Below, in pieces: positions 12,085 to 23,449 of a stretch of 64,000 nucleotides of DNA. Source of the stretch: Siphonodentalium dalli (Eukaryota; Mollusca; Scaphopoda; Gadilida; Siphonodentaliidae); the NCBI GenBank assembly GCA_032622095.1, contig CP136064.1, positions 247,099,827 to 247,163,826 on the forward strand. The letters run 5' to 3'. Both the position numbers and the translations under genes were made by a program. The notes beneath the pieces were generated by a model. The model had not been told where the DNA came from and did no database searches. It worked only from the letters and a program-made list of their open reading frames with translations. Each line of letters starts with the position of its first letter. Within the stretch, counting starts at the first letter, position 1.

Positions 12085-13472
12085 TCACCATTCACCCAAT
12101 TACTTCATTTTGAGTTTATGTATTACATACTTTAATTTGAGTCATATTTATAGCATGCTTCGTATAAAACTGACATGCTTCAGGGACATATTCACATGAT
12201 AAGCGATCAAGAACAGAAAAAAGAAACGTGTGCCATCGTCAAGTCAGTTATTTTATCACAAAGAAGTCAAAACATGTCATTTTCATGATGAATAAACTAG
12301 TTCTGAAGTAAGTTTAAAATACTCAAAAACAATATTACCCAATGATTGCCTGTTTAATTTTTTTAATTTTAATTGGAATAGTTTCTTAAACTCAGGATAA
12401 TAGCAAAATACAACCACCCTGCCGATGTTTCTCATTTTGGAATAGCCACCTGGTGATGTAATATTGGACGATACCAAAGACTTGAATCAACTTCAAATGT
12501 ACAATTGTAATTCTTTTTTAAATATTTTGTAATCTTTCCCGAATCTTTTTAATGGAAATATAGTACATGTGTTATCTAAGTTTGCTTACAAAATTTTATT
12601 GAGAATGCACTGCACAATTCGGCGGGGGATACCGTCGTCTGCGACTGCTTGTTGATGTTAATTTCCCCTTAAAGGATGCAGGGCAATCTGCGTTACAGAG
12701 CGGTGCCAGTTCCATACCTCTGTAAATATTAAATATTCATAGAATGATTGGTAGTTTTAAAAAAATAGCAGGTTTTTTGACTGGATAAAGTTTTCATTTT
12801 TCCTGGAATATAAAGATGATCTGATCATGTTTATATGTAAGTTTTATATGACCTTTCTGTAGTGACAATTCAATTAAATCCCGTACACTGGACCTGAAAA
12901 ATAATTGATATTCCCTGACTTTTTTATTAAAATGTATATGTAGCTTCTTATTACCGTAGTAATTTATGGTGTAATTTAGAGAATTATTTATCATTGATAG
13001 TTTGTCTTGTTTGTTGTGGTTACTTAATTAACTAAATCTTGTTATTAAACCCAATGGCGTATATATTTTTTTATTTACAGCCTTATCACATTGATAATGT
13101 TGAGGAAGATGTGTTTTCTCTGTGATAGATATATATCTCTTATATAATTATGTTTTGTGCATTCTTCTCTTGTAACAATTTTTCTGCAAGTTTGCATTTA
13201 ACCTCAAAACAGCTAAGGCAAAAAAAAAAGGGTTTTGTATCTCAGGCCCTGCCACATTGAATAAAAAGGGCTGCGTTAGGGCTTTTTATTGCAATGCCTG
13301 ATGTTATGACAAAAAAACTTCGGAAAAAATAAAAATTTTATTATCTATATCAACTTCACTAAAACTGTTTTCGAAGCCGCTACCATTTTGACTTTGTCAA
13401 TGTTGCTGATGCCCGGATGTTCAGAGTAACTAGTTCGTACTTAATACTCATATAATACACGTTTGAGATGTC
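12085..13472. other. AT-rich spacer, no gene seen
   Basis: Only short frames are present. A G- and A-rich segment at 13210-13330 contains a short inverted motif, GGGCTGCG/AGGGCTTTT, but nothing that I can classify. Confidence 0.45.
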
Positions 13473-13476
13473 TTAA

Positions 13477-13946
13477 AGGCCCACTTAATTTTCGAGTCAC
13501 CGATTATTTTTTATAGTGCCTTGATATACGGTTTTAATAACAATCTGTGCCATAAAATATGATTAAATACTATCAAAATCATCACCATTTGGAATGTCAG
13601 TTATAGAAAATAGCTGAAATCATAAAATCTTTTCCCCCATTATGGCTCCCAAAATGCAAAAGAATTCAAACTGTAGTTTATTTTCAATGGAAGAGGAATA
13701 ACACTATATCTAAATATATAGAGTTATTTCCCTTCCAATCAGGCTGTTCCAATTAAAATAATCGACTTTGTGCAGAAAATTTAGCACAGAACAGACGTTG
13801 ATATCTCAACAAAAACAACATGTTCACAATTTATTACTTCGAATAACTTGAAAATACAATGTTTGGAGCTTCCTCTTTCAAATGGTATATAATATGGCAT
13901 GTATTTTATATAAAATTATCTGGGGGTTCGAAAATTAAGTGGGCCT
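13477..13946. mobile_element. TTAA-flanked MITE with AGGCCCACTTAA ends
   Basis: The ends AGGCCCACTTAATTTTCGA and TCGAAAATTAAGTGGGCCT are exact complements, with TTAA directly outside both (13473-13476 and 13947-13950). There is no coding capacity. Diverged relatives lie at 39880-40330 and 56541-56985. They share a central stretch with GATCACATTAT and GATCCGGTCGAATAAAC and the right end AAGTGGGCCT. Kolobok-type or piggyBac-type machinery would both fit. Confidence 0.75.
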
Positions 13947-14088
13947 TTAAAGTTTCTCACATAATTTCTTCTTTGGTTTGTGTCTGAAGATCAATTGTTG
14001 AACTTGCCATATTTCTATGTTTATGTGATTATACATGAAATGTAAATCCATTTATCGTGTGATTCTTGTCCTGTCACCAAGCCTTGAA

Positions 14089-14498
14089 ATAGTGTGTCTG
14101 TCATTTGCAGAATGATGAGGTCCCAAGAGGGTGAATTTAATGATGCTACCCTGCGCAGGGTACGTCCTTCAGATTTGGCCTCATCTTCTGGGAATTATCT
14201 ATTGTCTCAAATTAACATTGTTTTTAGTTATTTTTTCCCTTCTGTTCAGTTTCCATATCCCCTAATTTGCTGAAGATAAATGCATAATCGATGTGACTAA
14301 TGGCCCAGTAATGGGTGAACATCATCAAATCATCAACTTCAAATGGGGAACTTCAATCTGATCTTAGGTCTCTGATAGCAGTTGAGGCCTCACCAGAATG
14401 AGGTTCCCAGAGGGTGAATTTGGTGACACTTGCCCACCATGCGGGATAGTGTCACTAAATTCACCCTCTGGCCACCTCATTCTGCAACTGACAGACAC
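14089..14498. mobile_element. hAT-like foldback element, long form, damaged right end
   Basis: The left end is CAAGCCTTGAAATAGTGTGT. Palindromic blocks of the GAGGGTGAATTT family lie near 14110 and 14395-14485. The right end diverges after CACACTATTTTA. The internal segment 14160-14395 is shared, in inverted orientation, with the copies at 6790 and 20950. Confidence 0.6.
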
Positions 14499-14499
14499 A

Positions 14500-15210
14500 C
14501 TATTTTACACCAATGCATTTATTTTCCTGTTTTATTATTTATACCTGAATAAAGTTAACTATTTCTGATTATGAAATGGCAATTGTTCTGTTTTTGACAT
14601 TATCATCACAACATTTTTAATATTCACTGAAATTTTTAAATTAACACATTCCTCTTTGTGTGTTTTGATGTAATACTGGGCAGTGGTGCCACCATAGATG
14701 GCGAAGTGGGCCCCTATTCTCACAAACATCACCCTAATTTCGAAGTCGCTTTAAAAGTTCTAAATTGAAATTCAATTACCAAAAAACCAATCTCATTTCT
14801 TGAATTGAACACATATTGCAGATAAATTTCCAACTCTGAACCCGTAATTTATAGCATGCATCTTGTCATAACAAACTGCCAGTATGAGAAGCATCCAAGG
14901 TTATTGCTCAATAGCCAAGTTGAAGCCTTTTGAACGAGAATTAATTGAAGAAACAGTACATTGTGTGAGGATGTATATTTAATATAAAGATCATCTTGTC
15001 AAATGGGGAATAAATGTGCTCTGCCGAGACCAGCCTAGAAGCAGGGACCGCTTTGAGCATTCAAATTAAGTGAAGTCACTTCTCCCGATAAGATTATTAG
15101 GGAGAAATGGACTGTCATCAGGGAGAAGTCATAAATAAATGTAAAGATGCAGCTTTTCTATATTAAAAATCTCTAGGCTGGTCACTGGGGGTCTGCAAAA
15201 TATACAATTT
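14500..15210. other. Spacer without recognised genes
   Basis: No supported exon, repeat boundary or RNA gene was seen. Confidence 0.4.
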
Positions 15211-16369
15211 ATGCTCTTCTGGTTGTTAAAATGATAATCGTCGGTGTCCGCTTCGATAATTACCAGAACCTTCTGATGGTTGGACACCTTGGGTAACATA
15301 TTTTAACCCGCTGACTATTGTTGGTTGTTCACTTCACATTACTGTTTGTTGTACTTCCAATCATCTTATTTGCCAGTCAAAAATATAGTTCACATGAAAC
15401 ACTTAAATGCACAACCTCCCATGAATATTTTCCTCTTAAAGCTATTGAGTGAATTCCGTCTGAAAAAAAAAACCCAGCAAGGGTTACATGTACATATATA
15501 GCTCAAGTCCATATGATCAAGCTCAACACCCAGCATTCATTGGATGAGCTCCTGATTCAAAATTCAAAATACAGATAGCAACTGACTTCTGTTCAAATCC
15601 ATGTGTACACATTGTTGTGAAAATGAGAATCGTCTTTGTGTCTGCTTTGATGACTAGAATCCTCTGATGATTGGTCACCTTGGGTTTTATCTTTTAGTCT
15701 GATGACTGTAGTTGGTTGTTCACTGTAGTACTTCCAATCATCTTATTTGCCAGACAAAATATAGTCCACATGAAACACTTAAAAGCACAATCTCCCATGA
15801 ATGTTTTTCTCTTGATGCTTTTGAGTGAATTATGTCTGAAAAAAAACCCAGCAAGGGTTACATATAGAGGGTCCGTGTCGTTTCGGTCCAGAGTCGTTTC
15901 GGCCGGGACGTTTCGGCTCAGTTTTAGGCCGAAACGACTCACTTATTGAGCCGAATAGTCTCAACTTTATCTGACTTTTGATGATATTTTCTTTGAATAT
16001 TTCGTGCATTTATGAGTTGTTATGAGGGATTTGTTTTATGAAATGTGACTTTTGATGACATTTTCGTTGCGTAATTCAGTATGTATTTTTTATGACTTAT
16101 ACCAATAAGATATTTGAATACAATGTGACTATAGCGGTGATTTTCTTTGCGTATTTGTGAATGAAATGTGACTTTGTTTGATGTTGTTTGATGTTATTCA
16201 CACTTTAACTCGGTTGTTTGCATTACATCTGTCACTCAGACACATAGTGAGAACTGATTAGATGTTGTTTCTGACAACCGGCCAACTTCTATCAGTGTTT
16301 GTTTAGGGTTCCTAGAGTATATTAAGCATGGGATACTGCTCTGTTCATATCATCTTGAAATCGTTCAAC

Positions 16370-18701
16370 ATGCCGTACAACCTTCGTCGACAAGCTACAA
16401 CCAAGGAAAGCCCTCCCGACAACCCTTGCATCAAGTGTGGGAAAGACGTCTCGTCACACCAACAAGCCGTAGACTGCGACTCGTGTGGTCATTGGCAGCA
16501 CCGAAAATGCGATACCAACATCCCACAAAGTATATATAACTAATAATATTATTCGTTTCAAGTTATTTTCGTTTATTCGTTTCTTCGCGTTTCACTCGTT
16601 TCTCCAAATCATTGCGGATTATTAGTATTTCTAACTTTCATTAAATTCGTTCATTTATAGGGATATACACCGAAGCCGTGAACAAGATATGCAGCATACA
16701 CTTCAACTGCTTCAAATGCAACTCGTCTGGTGTCTGCTCTGCAGTATATATATATGACGATACATCAGCATCCGATTTCATTCAGGATGAAATCCGACCT
16801 ACGTCAGACGAACCGATGGACACTTCATCGCCACCAGACGACAACCACTTCACTTCACCACCAGCACCATCACCACCACTGCCATCACCACCAGTAGCTT
16901 CATCACCATCACCATTATACTACTATTATACTTAATTACTGATTTTATCTATATATTTTTTACAAATTATAATTTTTGGAATAATATATTTAAATCCAAT
17001 TGTAAATATATTATACTACTATTATACTATCTATATTTTTATGCAGGTTAAAGATGCCGCCACAAGAGACATGTTTCGACCTGCGTCTGACATCGTGGAA
17101 CAAGCCGTGAGAGACACCGTGTCAACCTCAACAGCCACTTTCAAACCGAAGAACTCCAACATCAAAAGAGTCACCAACCGCCATCGCGCTAAGATACGAC
17201 CACCTGTGCCTACCGACGTACATTTCGAAATTAACACCGACTTCTTGCATACCGACGATTTCCTAGTCACCGACCTCAACATGGAAGCCTACCGACACAT
17301 CGTTTTCGCCACCCCCTTTCAATTAGGCATTCTACAGCAGTCTCGAAGGTGGTTTATTGACGGAACGTTTAAGGTAATTACTAGCATCTTAAAAGCATAC
17401 CGACAATCTTATCACTCCAGTCCCAGTACTGAAACAATACTGCACCGCCGACAAATACCTCTAATCATAAGCCGACGGCAAGGTGTCAACCAACCACGCA
17501 TTAAGCTGTGAGATAAGATATGAGGTAATCCGTCAATTAGCACATCCTAAATATACCTCATACTATTTTGTGACTACAAAATTCATATCTCCATTATATA
17601 TAAGAGATTATTCAAAGTAATATATAATCAATTTGTATATATTTTTTACAATATCATGATTCAAAGCTCCCTCTCTTTGTTCATGATGTGAGTTTTGACA
17701 TAGTTCTTTCTATTATAGATTGTCGGCAAGCCATTCAGCACCAACTCCCAACTGATGTCTATCAACTGTTTCGTGAAGAGCGGCGATCAGAAAAAGCAAT
17801 TCCCCATGGTCTTCGCCTTGATGTCGCGTCGAAGGAAATCAGATTACGTCGCAGTCCTCAACGCCATTCTTCACAGACTTGATGCGCCCCAGGTCGAGAC
17901 ATTTGTTATGGACTTTGAAATCGGCGCATGGCAGGCTTTCCGTGAAGTGTTTCCTGGAGTTGAGATTAAGGGGTGCGTCTTTCACTGGACACAGGCAGTG
18001 TACAGAAAGATCACAACCATCGGCCTATCCACTGCTTACCGTGACAACAAACCCACGCAGCAATATCTTCAGCAGTTTTTAGCTCTGCCCTTTCTGCCGA
18101 CAGCACACATCAAACCTACCTTCGACGCCATATCACCGCAAGCCAACACCGATAAATTGCGGGAATTCGTCTCATACGTAGCTGATCAATGGATTAATAA
18201 CGACAACTTTCCGATATCCGAGTGGTGCATCTTCGAACATTCTGTTCGCACGAACAATCACATTGAAGGTAAATATCTACTTTTGTTCCTCACAGTTGTT
18301 TTTTTAAATTACAAAAATATATATTTATAATAAAATATATTAAAAAATATTACAATGTGTTCTATTATACTTTGCCATTTTCATAACCTCTTTTTCATAT
18401 TATTCTTTGCCATTTTCATAACCTCTGTTTTATACTTGTAGCTTGGCACAGGCGAATGAACAGCAAGGCGGGTCAGCGGCTAAGTTTTTATAAACTAGCA
18501 CCAATTCTGCATGCCGAGGCAGACCACGTCGCGATCTCCGTGGCAGCTCGTGACCTTGAGACAGACCACAGAACCAAATACACCAAGATCGACTTGGCGC
18601 TTGAAGAGTTGTGGCATCAATATAGAGAGAAGAACGTAACGACGACAGATTTTCTGCGAAAGTGCAACGAAATTTACAAGATGGGAAAGAAGAAGAACTA
18701 G
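16370..18701 (+). CDS. PHD-finger MULE transposase, five exons, open throughout
   Basis: Exons 16370-16529, 16661-16893, 17047-17373, 17719-18268 and 18442-18701 join in phase with GT/AG introns to give 509 residues and a stop. The start MPYNLRR was chosen; an in-frame ATG at 16328 would add 14 residues. Residues 20-73 form a C4HC3 PHD-like finger (C20, C23, C36, C39, H44, C47, C70, C73) completed only by joining exons 1 and 2, which supports that splice. Next come a proline/serine linker and the MULE catalytic domain. That domain has D236 in WFIDGTFK, D305 in VMDFE, C326 and H329 in the CVFHW pair, and E423 in NNHIEAWHRR, where the last glutamate codon abuts the exon 4/5 junction. These are the D, D and E plus C/H signature of Mutator transposases. 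Function is cut-and-paste transposition through the CGTTTCGG-bearing ends. No disabling change is visible. Confidence 0.9.
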
Positions 18702-18785
18702 TGATGAGAACTGAAAACTTGTATATAAAGTGCTTTTGTGTGACATTGTTCGGTTTTTCATATACAGTTGTAGTCACAATATATT

Positions 18786-18862
18786 AGCGATATTAGCGAT
18801 GTTATTCATTTTTATGGTTTCGGACTAAAACCATAAAAATAAATAACATCGCTAACATCGCT
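18786..18862 (+). other. Hairpin in the 3' flank of the transposase gene
   Basis: The arm AGCGATATTAGCGATGTTAT continues for about 35 bases and pairs with its complement around a six-base CGGACT loop. It starts 85 bases after the stop codon and lies inside the transposon. It could stabilise or end the transcript, or form part of the right-end architecture. It is too regular to be chance, but its role is not shown. Confidence 0.7.
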
Positions 18863-19250
18863 TAAATGCTTTTACTATGTCGTTTATTTATGTTTAAATT
18901 TACTGAAATAAATTGTTATCCATATCGCCAAAACTGTTGTCAAATCTGTCATAATCTCCAACACACCATAAAGTGATGAAATAAATCAGCTTAAGTAGTG
19001 ATTAAGCTGTATAAGCCGAGTTAATCCCCTGCAATCAACTCCAATTAACACAATATATGGGGCCGAAACGTCCCAGCCGAAACGTCCCTGGACCGAAAAG
19101 GTCTGAGCCGAAACGTCTCCGGACCGAAACGACCCGTTCCCCATATAGATAAACTAAAGTCAATCTGATCAATGCAACACCCAATTTTCATTGGATGAGC
19201 TCCTGATTCAAATTCAAAATACAGCTAGTAACTGACTTCTGTTGAAAACC

Positions 19251-20413
19251 TAGTCCAAGTCTTCTCGTACTAAAGCCGGCTAAGATATCGGGATGGAGGT
19301 GCCGGTCTTTAGTCCGAGTTCCAGGCCCATGCATTCCTTTGACAGGACTTAAGCGTTAGTGATCCGCTCAAATAAAACCACAATTATATGAAATAAAATA
19401 TCACAATTGCTACAATAAACGGATAGTTTCCGCAGAAGACATGCTATTTTATCTGAAACCCACATCGGTTGTGAATTGAAAGCGGTAATTTAATGTGAAA
19501 AGAAACATTTGCCGCAGTGTTTACATATTTTTTAAAGTATGCGAACTCAGTTGACCTTGCGAACTGCGTTCGGCATTTTCCGTTGAAAATATTCCGTAGA
19601 TTTTGGACAACAACGCAAATTACGATGAATTCTCCATTGTAATCGTAATTATGTGTGTCAATAAATAAAATAATAAATAGATTAATTAAACATTGGAGAT
19701 ATAAATGTAATACACTAAATAAATGAACCTTAAGTTTGAAAAGTCCCACTAAAACGGAAGAACTATATTTCGAAACTGTGTGATTCGGTTCTCCGATTAT
19801 TTTATCAACACAGATGTCAAATGCACATCACGCATGGCAAGTCAGACACAAGAGTTCTAATTTGCTCCAATTTTGACAAGTTGCTTGCGAAAATTGTCAA
19901 CAAAACTACCGTTCTGATCCTCCATTATGTCATTAAGTTTTTAGTGCGGGAATTGTTCTGAAAGCACATAGAAAACTGGACTTTCGGGCGATCGGTTTTC
20001 GCTATTTTTGTTCGGAAAACCCGCGCTATATATAGAAACGGAAAGTAGAATTAGTAGAACAAACAGCGGATTATGCCGAACTTATTCGGACCACTTCGGC
20101 TTTCGGTTAAAATGTAAACAAACAAAGAAACAAATCGATGTGTGTGGCAATCAACCGGAATATTCTATGTGTAATTTAACATTAAAGTTAGATTATTATA
20201 CACCATTATGACCATAAGATGTAAGCCTTTCCGATGCATATAGCATCATGTATTGATTTGCTAGGTAAATCCAGTAAAATACACCACAAATTCCCGCCAC
20301 AGATCGTGGGCGTAAGTCGTGTCAAAGGATTGGTATACAAGCGGTCTTGGACTAAAGACCAGCATCGCCATCCCAATATCTTAGCTGGTTTTAGTACAAG
20401 AAGACTTGGACTA
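19251..20413. mobile_element. MULE-like non-autonomous element, 1163 bp
   Basis: It begins TAGTCCAAGTCTTCTCGTAC and ends with the complement of TAGTCCAAGTCTTCTTGTAC. The inverted ends continue for about 65 bp with a few mismatches. TTGAAAACC flanks both sides as a perfect 9 bp duplication (19242-19250 and 20414-20422). Short frames inside match nothing I know. A 9 bp duplication with moderately long inverted ends fits the Mutator superfamily, although its ends differ from those of the neighbouring 15869-19141 element. It lies only 109 bp from that element, in the same repeat unit. Confidence 0.8.
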
Positions 20414-20859
20414 TTGAAAACCATGTGGACATATTGTTGTGAAAATGATAATCGTCTTTGTGTCTGCTTCAATAGTGACTAGAATCTTCTGATGATTGGT
20501 CGCCTTGGGTTTTGTCTTTTAGTCTGCTGACTATCGTTGGTTGTTCACTGTAATACTTCCAATCATCTTATTTGCCAGACAAAAGTTAGTCCACATGCCA
20601 CACTTAAAAGCACAATCTCCCACGAATGTTTTTCCCTTGAAGCTGTTGAGTGAATTCTGTCTGAAAAAAACAAAAAGGATACATGTAGATATAGCTAAAG
20701 TCAATCTGATCAAGTGCAACAGCCGTCATTCATTGGATGAGCTCCTGATAGCTTGAAACCCTCTGCTTCTCTTAGAATAAACAACGAAATTCAATGAAAT
20801 ACAGCTAGTCACTGACTTCGGTTGAAACCATGTGTACAAACAAACCAGGATATAGTGTG

Positions 20860-21245
20860 TCTGACATTTGCAGACTGATATCCCCAGAGGGTGAATTTAG
20901 TGAGGCTGGCATCACCAAATTCACACTCTGGGGACCTCATTCTGCTTAGGTCTCATCTTCTGGGAAGTATATATAGTCTCAAATTAACATTGTTTTTAGA
21001 TATTTGTTCCCTTCTGTTCAGTTTTTATATCCACCTAATTTGCAGAAGATAAAAGGCATAATAGAGGTGACCAACGGGTAAATATCACCATCTTCAACTG
21101 GAGAACTTCAATCTGATCCTAGGTCTCCCATAGCAGTTGAGGCCTAAGAAGAATGAGGTTCCCCAAAGGGTGAATGTGGTCACTCTAGCCTGCCATGTCC
21201 ACATTCACTCTATGGGAACCTCATTCTGCAAATGTCAGATACCAT
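20860..21245. mobile_element. hAT-like foldback element, long form, diverged ends
   Basis: The family landmarks TGTGTCTGACATTTGCAGA and GGGTGAATTTAGTGA occur at the left. The shared internal segment 20945-21145 and a second palindromic block at 21150-21228 follow. Outer ends are degraded and no target duplication can be given. Confidence 0.55.
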
Positions 21246-22440
21246 ATTTCTCATCCATGTATTCTGAGCACTATGGTTACTCAGTATGGAAATCACATCT
21301 TATAAATAAATTAGTATTACTGAGATGGTCTTTCGGCTAAATTTTAATCGTTTTTCTGTAGAAAACTGAATCTTTTATGCCAAAAATTATAATACTATGT
21401 ATTTCAAGTTGCCTATCTGAGGAAACCATGTTCAGTAAATAATGGTAAACAACCATCATAGTGGACATCCGGTTAAAAGTGCCACTGTTTTTGGGGGACT
21501 ATAGAAATCACCGGTATCTGTTCCAGGTGCTTTCCGGACGATATGTTCAGTAATAAGTACCGTATTGATATTAAGCAATATTTGGTATGTGAGCTTATTG
21601 GTTAAGGTTACAGGTCAAGTTCGAATATGGGTGTGGTCTGCTCGTTTTTACTGGAGTTATGGCCCACATGGGGGGCAGGAATCTTTTATTGTGGATAATT
21701 GTATAATTCTCCAAGAATAAATAATTATCCATAATAAAAGATTCCTGCCCACTGTGTTATGGCCCTTGTAGACTTGGACATGGACAATCATTTGTTCATT
21801 TCTAAAAAAGCCACCAGTCATCTTATTTGGGGATGTGTGGCCTAGAGGCCTTTTCTTAAATACTTCTTCATTTGATGGTTTTTATTTCATAAAGATTTAC
21901 CAAGGGCTGCTAAAATGATAATTTAAGAAAATTATCGTACTTTTTCAGCATTGATTTATTCTACCAACATGATATCCCAATCAACCAAACCAATCAACAT
22001 TGCATGATTATCATTTAGCAGAACCCGTTTATAGTTTATTACACGCTTGTACATATAATTATAGTGTTCCTGCTTTGCTTTATGTATGACTCACATATGT
22101 GGCATATGCATTATGTTGACGTCGCATGATGTAAATGATGTTTGCATCAGCCATGAAATTGGAACTATAAAATTAAACCATCAACACGCATGACCGAACT
22201 AAGCCCTGTATGTGCCTGAATAATTTTTTTAATTTGCAGATTCTAGGACAGGTGGTGCGTAATCAAGACAGAACAACACATGTGTTAATTGGGTATGGCC
22301 ATACAGTACTTGTGCCATGGCAGAAGGATAGAACTTGAAGCTGTGCCTCTCGTTCTACCATTACACACTGGCACTCATGCCATATCAACAAACACATTAA
22401 CACAATCATATCGTTCTATGTATATATCAGATAACTTCTT
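21245..22440. other. Spacer with an ~80 bp hairpin
   Basis: A clear hairpin lies at 21673-21752: GGGCAGGAATCTTTTATT pairs with AATAAAAGATTCCTGCCC. The surrounding text (21590-21790) reads like a dispersed repeat with a tRNA-like phrase GTTCGAAT. No exon was supported, although a continuation of the minus-strand gene whose last visible exon ends at 22448 would have to lie here or further left. Confidence 0.45.
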
Positions 22441-22447
22441 TCAGTAC

Positions 22448-22845
22448 CTGTCATGCTTTCCGTATTATCTTCGGCGCTTGGTTCAGCATCGGGTGGCATT
22501 TCTGTGGTCATATGGTGAGATGACGTGCTGGGTTTGTATGGCATTTCTGTTGCCATATGTGATGTTGAAGGCATGTCTGGTAGTCCTTTGGCCATATGAG
22601 AGGTAGTAGCTGATTTGATTATTTGAGATGTCGGTACTGTTGTTCCAACTGATGGCGTAGAACTCGCAGCAGTTGTCGACGATGTTTCAGTAGGTTCTGC
22701 AGCAGCAACGTTCATTTCCTGTTTTGGAACTCCACATTTATCATTCATCTCTGTGTATGCAGGGTATGTCCACAACAAAACTGCTGGGTATTCTGGACAC
22801 AGAGCCGGGCCATCCATAAAACAGTCTAGGAACGCCATATGCGTC
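22448..22845 (-). CDS. Exon 5 (last one seen) of a minus-strand cysteine-rich gene with Ser/Thr/Pro stalk
   Basis: The exon follows an acceptor TTTTACAG and ends at a possible donor CAG/GTACTG. If that donor is not used, the frame stops at 22416. It starts THMAFLDCFMDGPALCPEY, has a third cysteine in NDKCG, and then becomes a stalk of about 90 residues dominated by S, T, P, A and M, with repeated SHM and TEMP motifs and many potential O-glycosylation sites. The phase matches exon 4 if the GTGAAT donor at 27673 is used. A mucin-like stalk after a cysteine-rich domain suggests a cell-surface or secreted protein. A membrane anchor would have to be in an exon not identified here. Confidence 0.6.
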
Positions 22846-22882
22846 CTGTAAAATGTTGGAATTAAAATATTAAAAAAATTAA

Positions 22883-23447
22883 AGAGACCCACTCGCAATG
22901 GGTAAATGTGAATTTTTTTTTTTACATCAACTATCGATCATCAACGAGTACATGCAAAATTAGATAGATAGATGTAATAATAATGTCATGATAGATATAA
23001 TATAGAGTTATGGCACCTGCACCAGTAAACCGACGAAGCGATAACTCCGGTCACATTGACGGGCAATCCCCCTAGTTTATTAATAATTCTCCAATAATGA
23101 GGTTTCGCATGTCAATACTATTGTTACAATGTAATTACTGATCAAAGTACGATAAGATACCAAAGTTTAATCAAAACTTGACTATAAACTTGAAAAACAT
23201 TCTGAAAATCATATTCAGATTAAAATATTTGAACTTAATTACAACATGATTAGCCATGTTTGTTTACAAATCACTGTAACGGTTGTGTTTTCATAACAGT
23301 CATGGTTTCAACACGCACAATTTCGTTACTGGAGAACTATCAACAATAAATATAAGAACACAGTTTTTTTTATCTCTCCATGTACTTCTTAGTACTGCTT
23401 TTTTTTCACAGACGTTTATATTTGACATTTACCCACTGCGTGTGCCT
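22883..23447. mobile_element. TTAA-flanked MITE, 565 bp, in the intron before exon 5
   Basis: The left end is AGAGACCCACTCGCAATGGG and the right end is the complement of AGGCACACGCAGTGGGTAAA. TTAA flanks both sides (22879-22882 and 23448-23451). It starts 38 bp upstream of the exon 5 acceptor on the minus strand. Partial copies of the family are at 25375-25490, 42185-42400 and 44320-44530, recognised by TCAACACGC, ATATAAGAACA and CATGTACTT landmarks. Confidence 0.75.
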
Positions 23448-23449
23448 TT

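Larger units (their letters stand above)
15869..19141 (+). mobile_element. Mutator-like (MULE) DNA transposon, apparently complete
   Basis: The element is 3273 bp and is flanked by a perfect 8 bp duplication, CATATAGA, at 15861-15868 and 19142-19149. Its ends start GGG and finish CCC, with related inverted ends in which the block GTCGTTTCGGTCC is mirrored by GGACCGAAACGAC. Each end carries several further copies of CGTTTCGG or its complement (four on the left, five on the right), a likely transposase-binding array. The interior holds one plus-strand five-exon transposase gene (16370-18701). It sits inside a tandem repeat unit whose continuity confirms the junctions. The intact gene and short, clean duplication suggest a fairly recent insertion. 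Confidence 0.92.
15212..20838 (+). repeat. Tandem repeat of ~370-390 bp units, interrupted twice
   Basis: Three successive units can be aligned by eye, anchored by TACTTCCAATCATCTTATTT, by AAAGCACAATCTCCC and by GATGAGCTCCTGAT. Unit one is about 15212-15605. Unit two is 15606-15868 plus 19142-19250 plus the first bases after 20413. Unit three is about 20424-20838. Removing the two insertions and one copy of each target duplication restores the regular spacing. This is a small satellite-like array that served as an insertion site. Confidence 0.75.

Noticed and set aside
21590-21660. tRNA-like text with GGTTAAGG and GTTCGAAT
   Set aside because: The A-box-like and B-box-like words are too close together, and no acceptor stem or anticodon arm can be folded; more likely part of a dispersed repeat.
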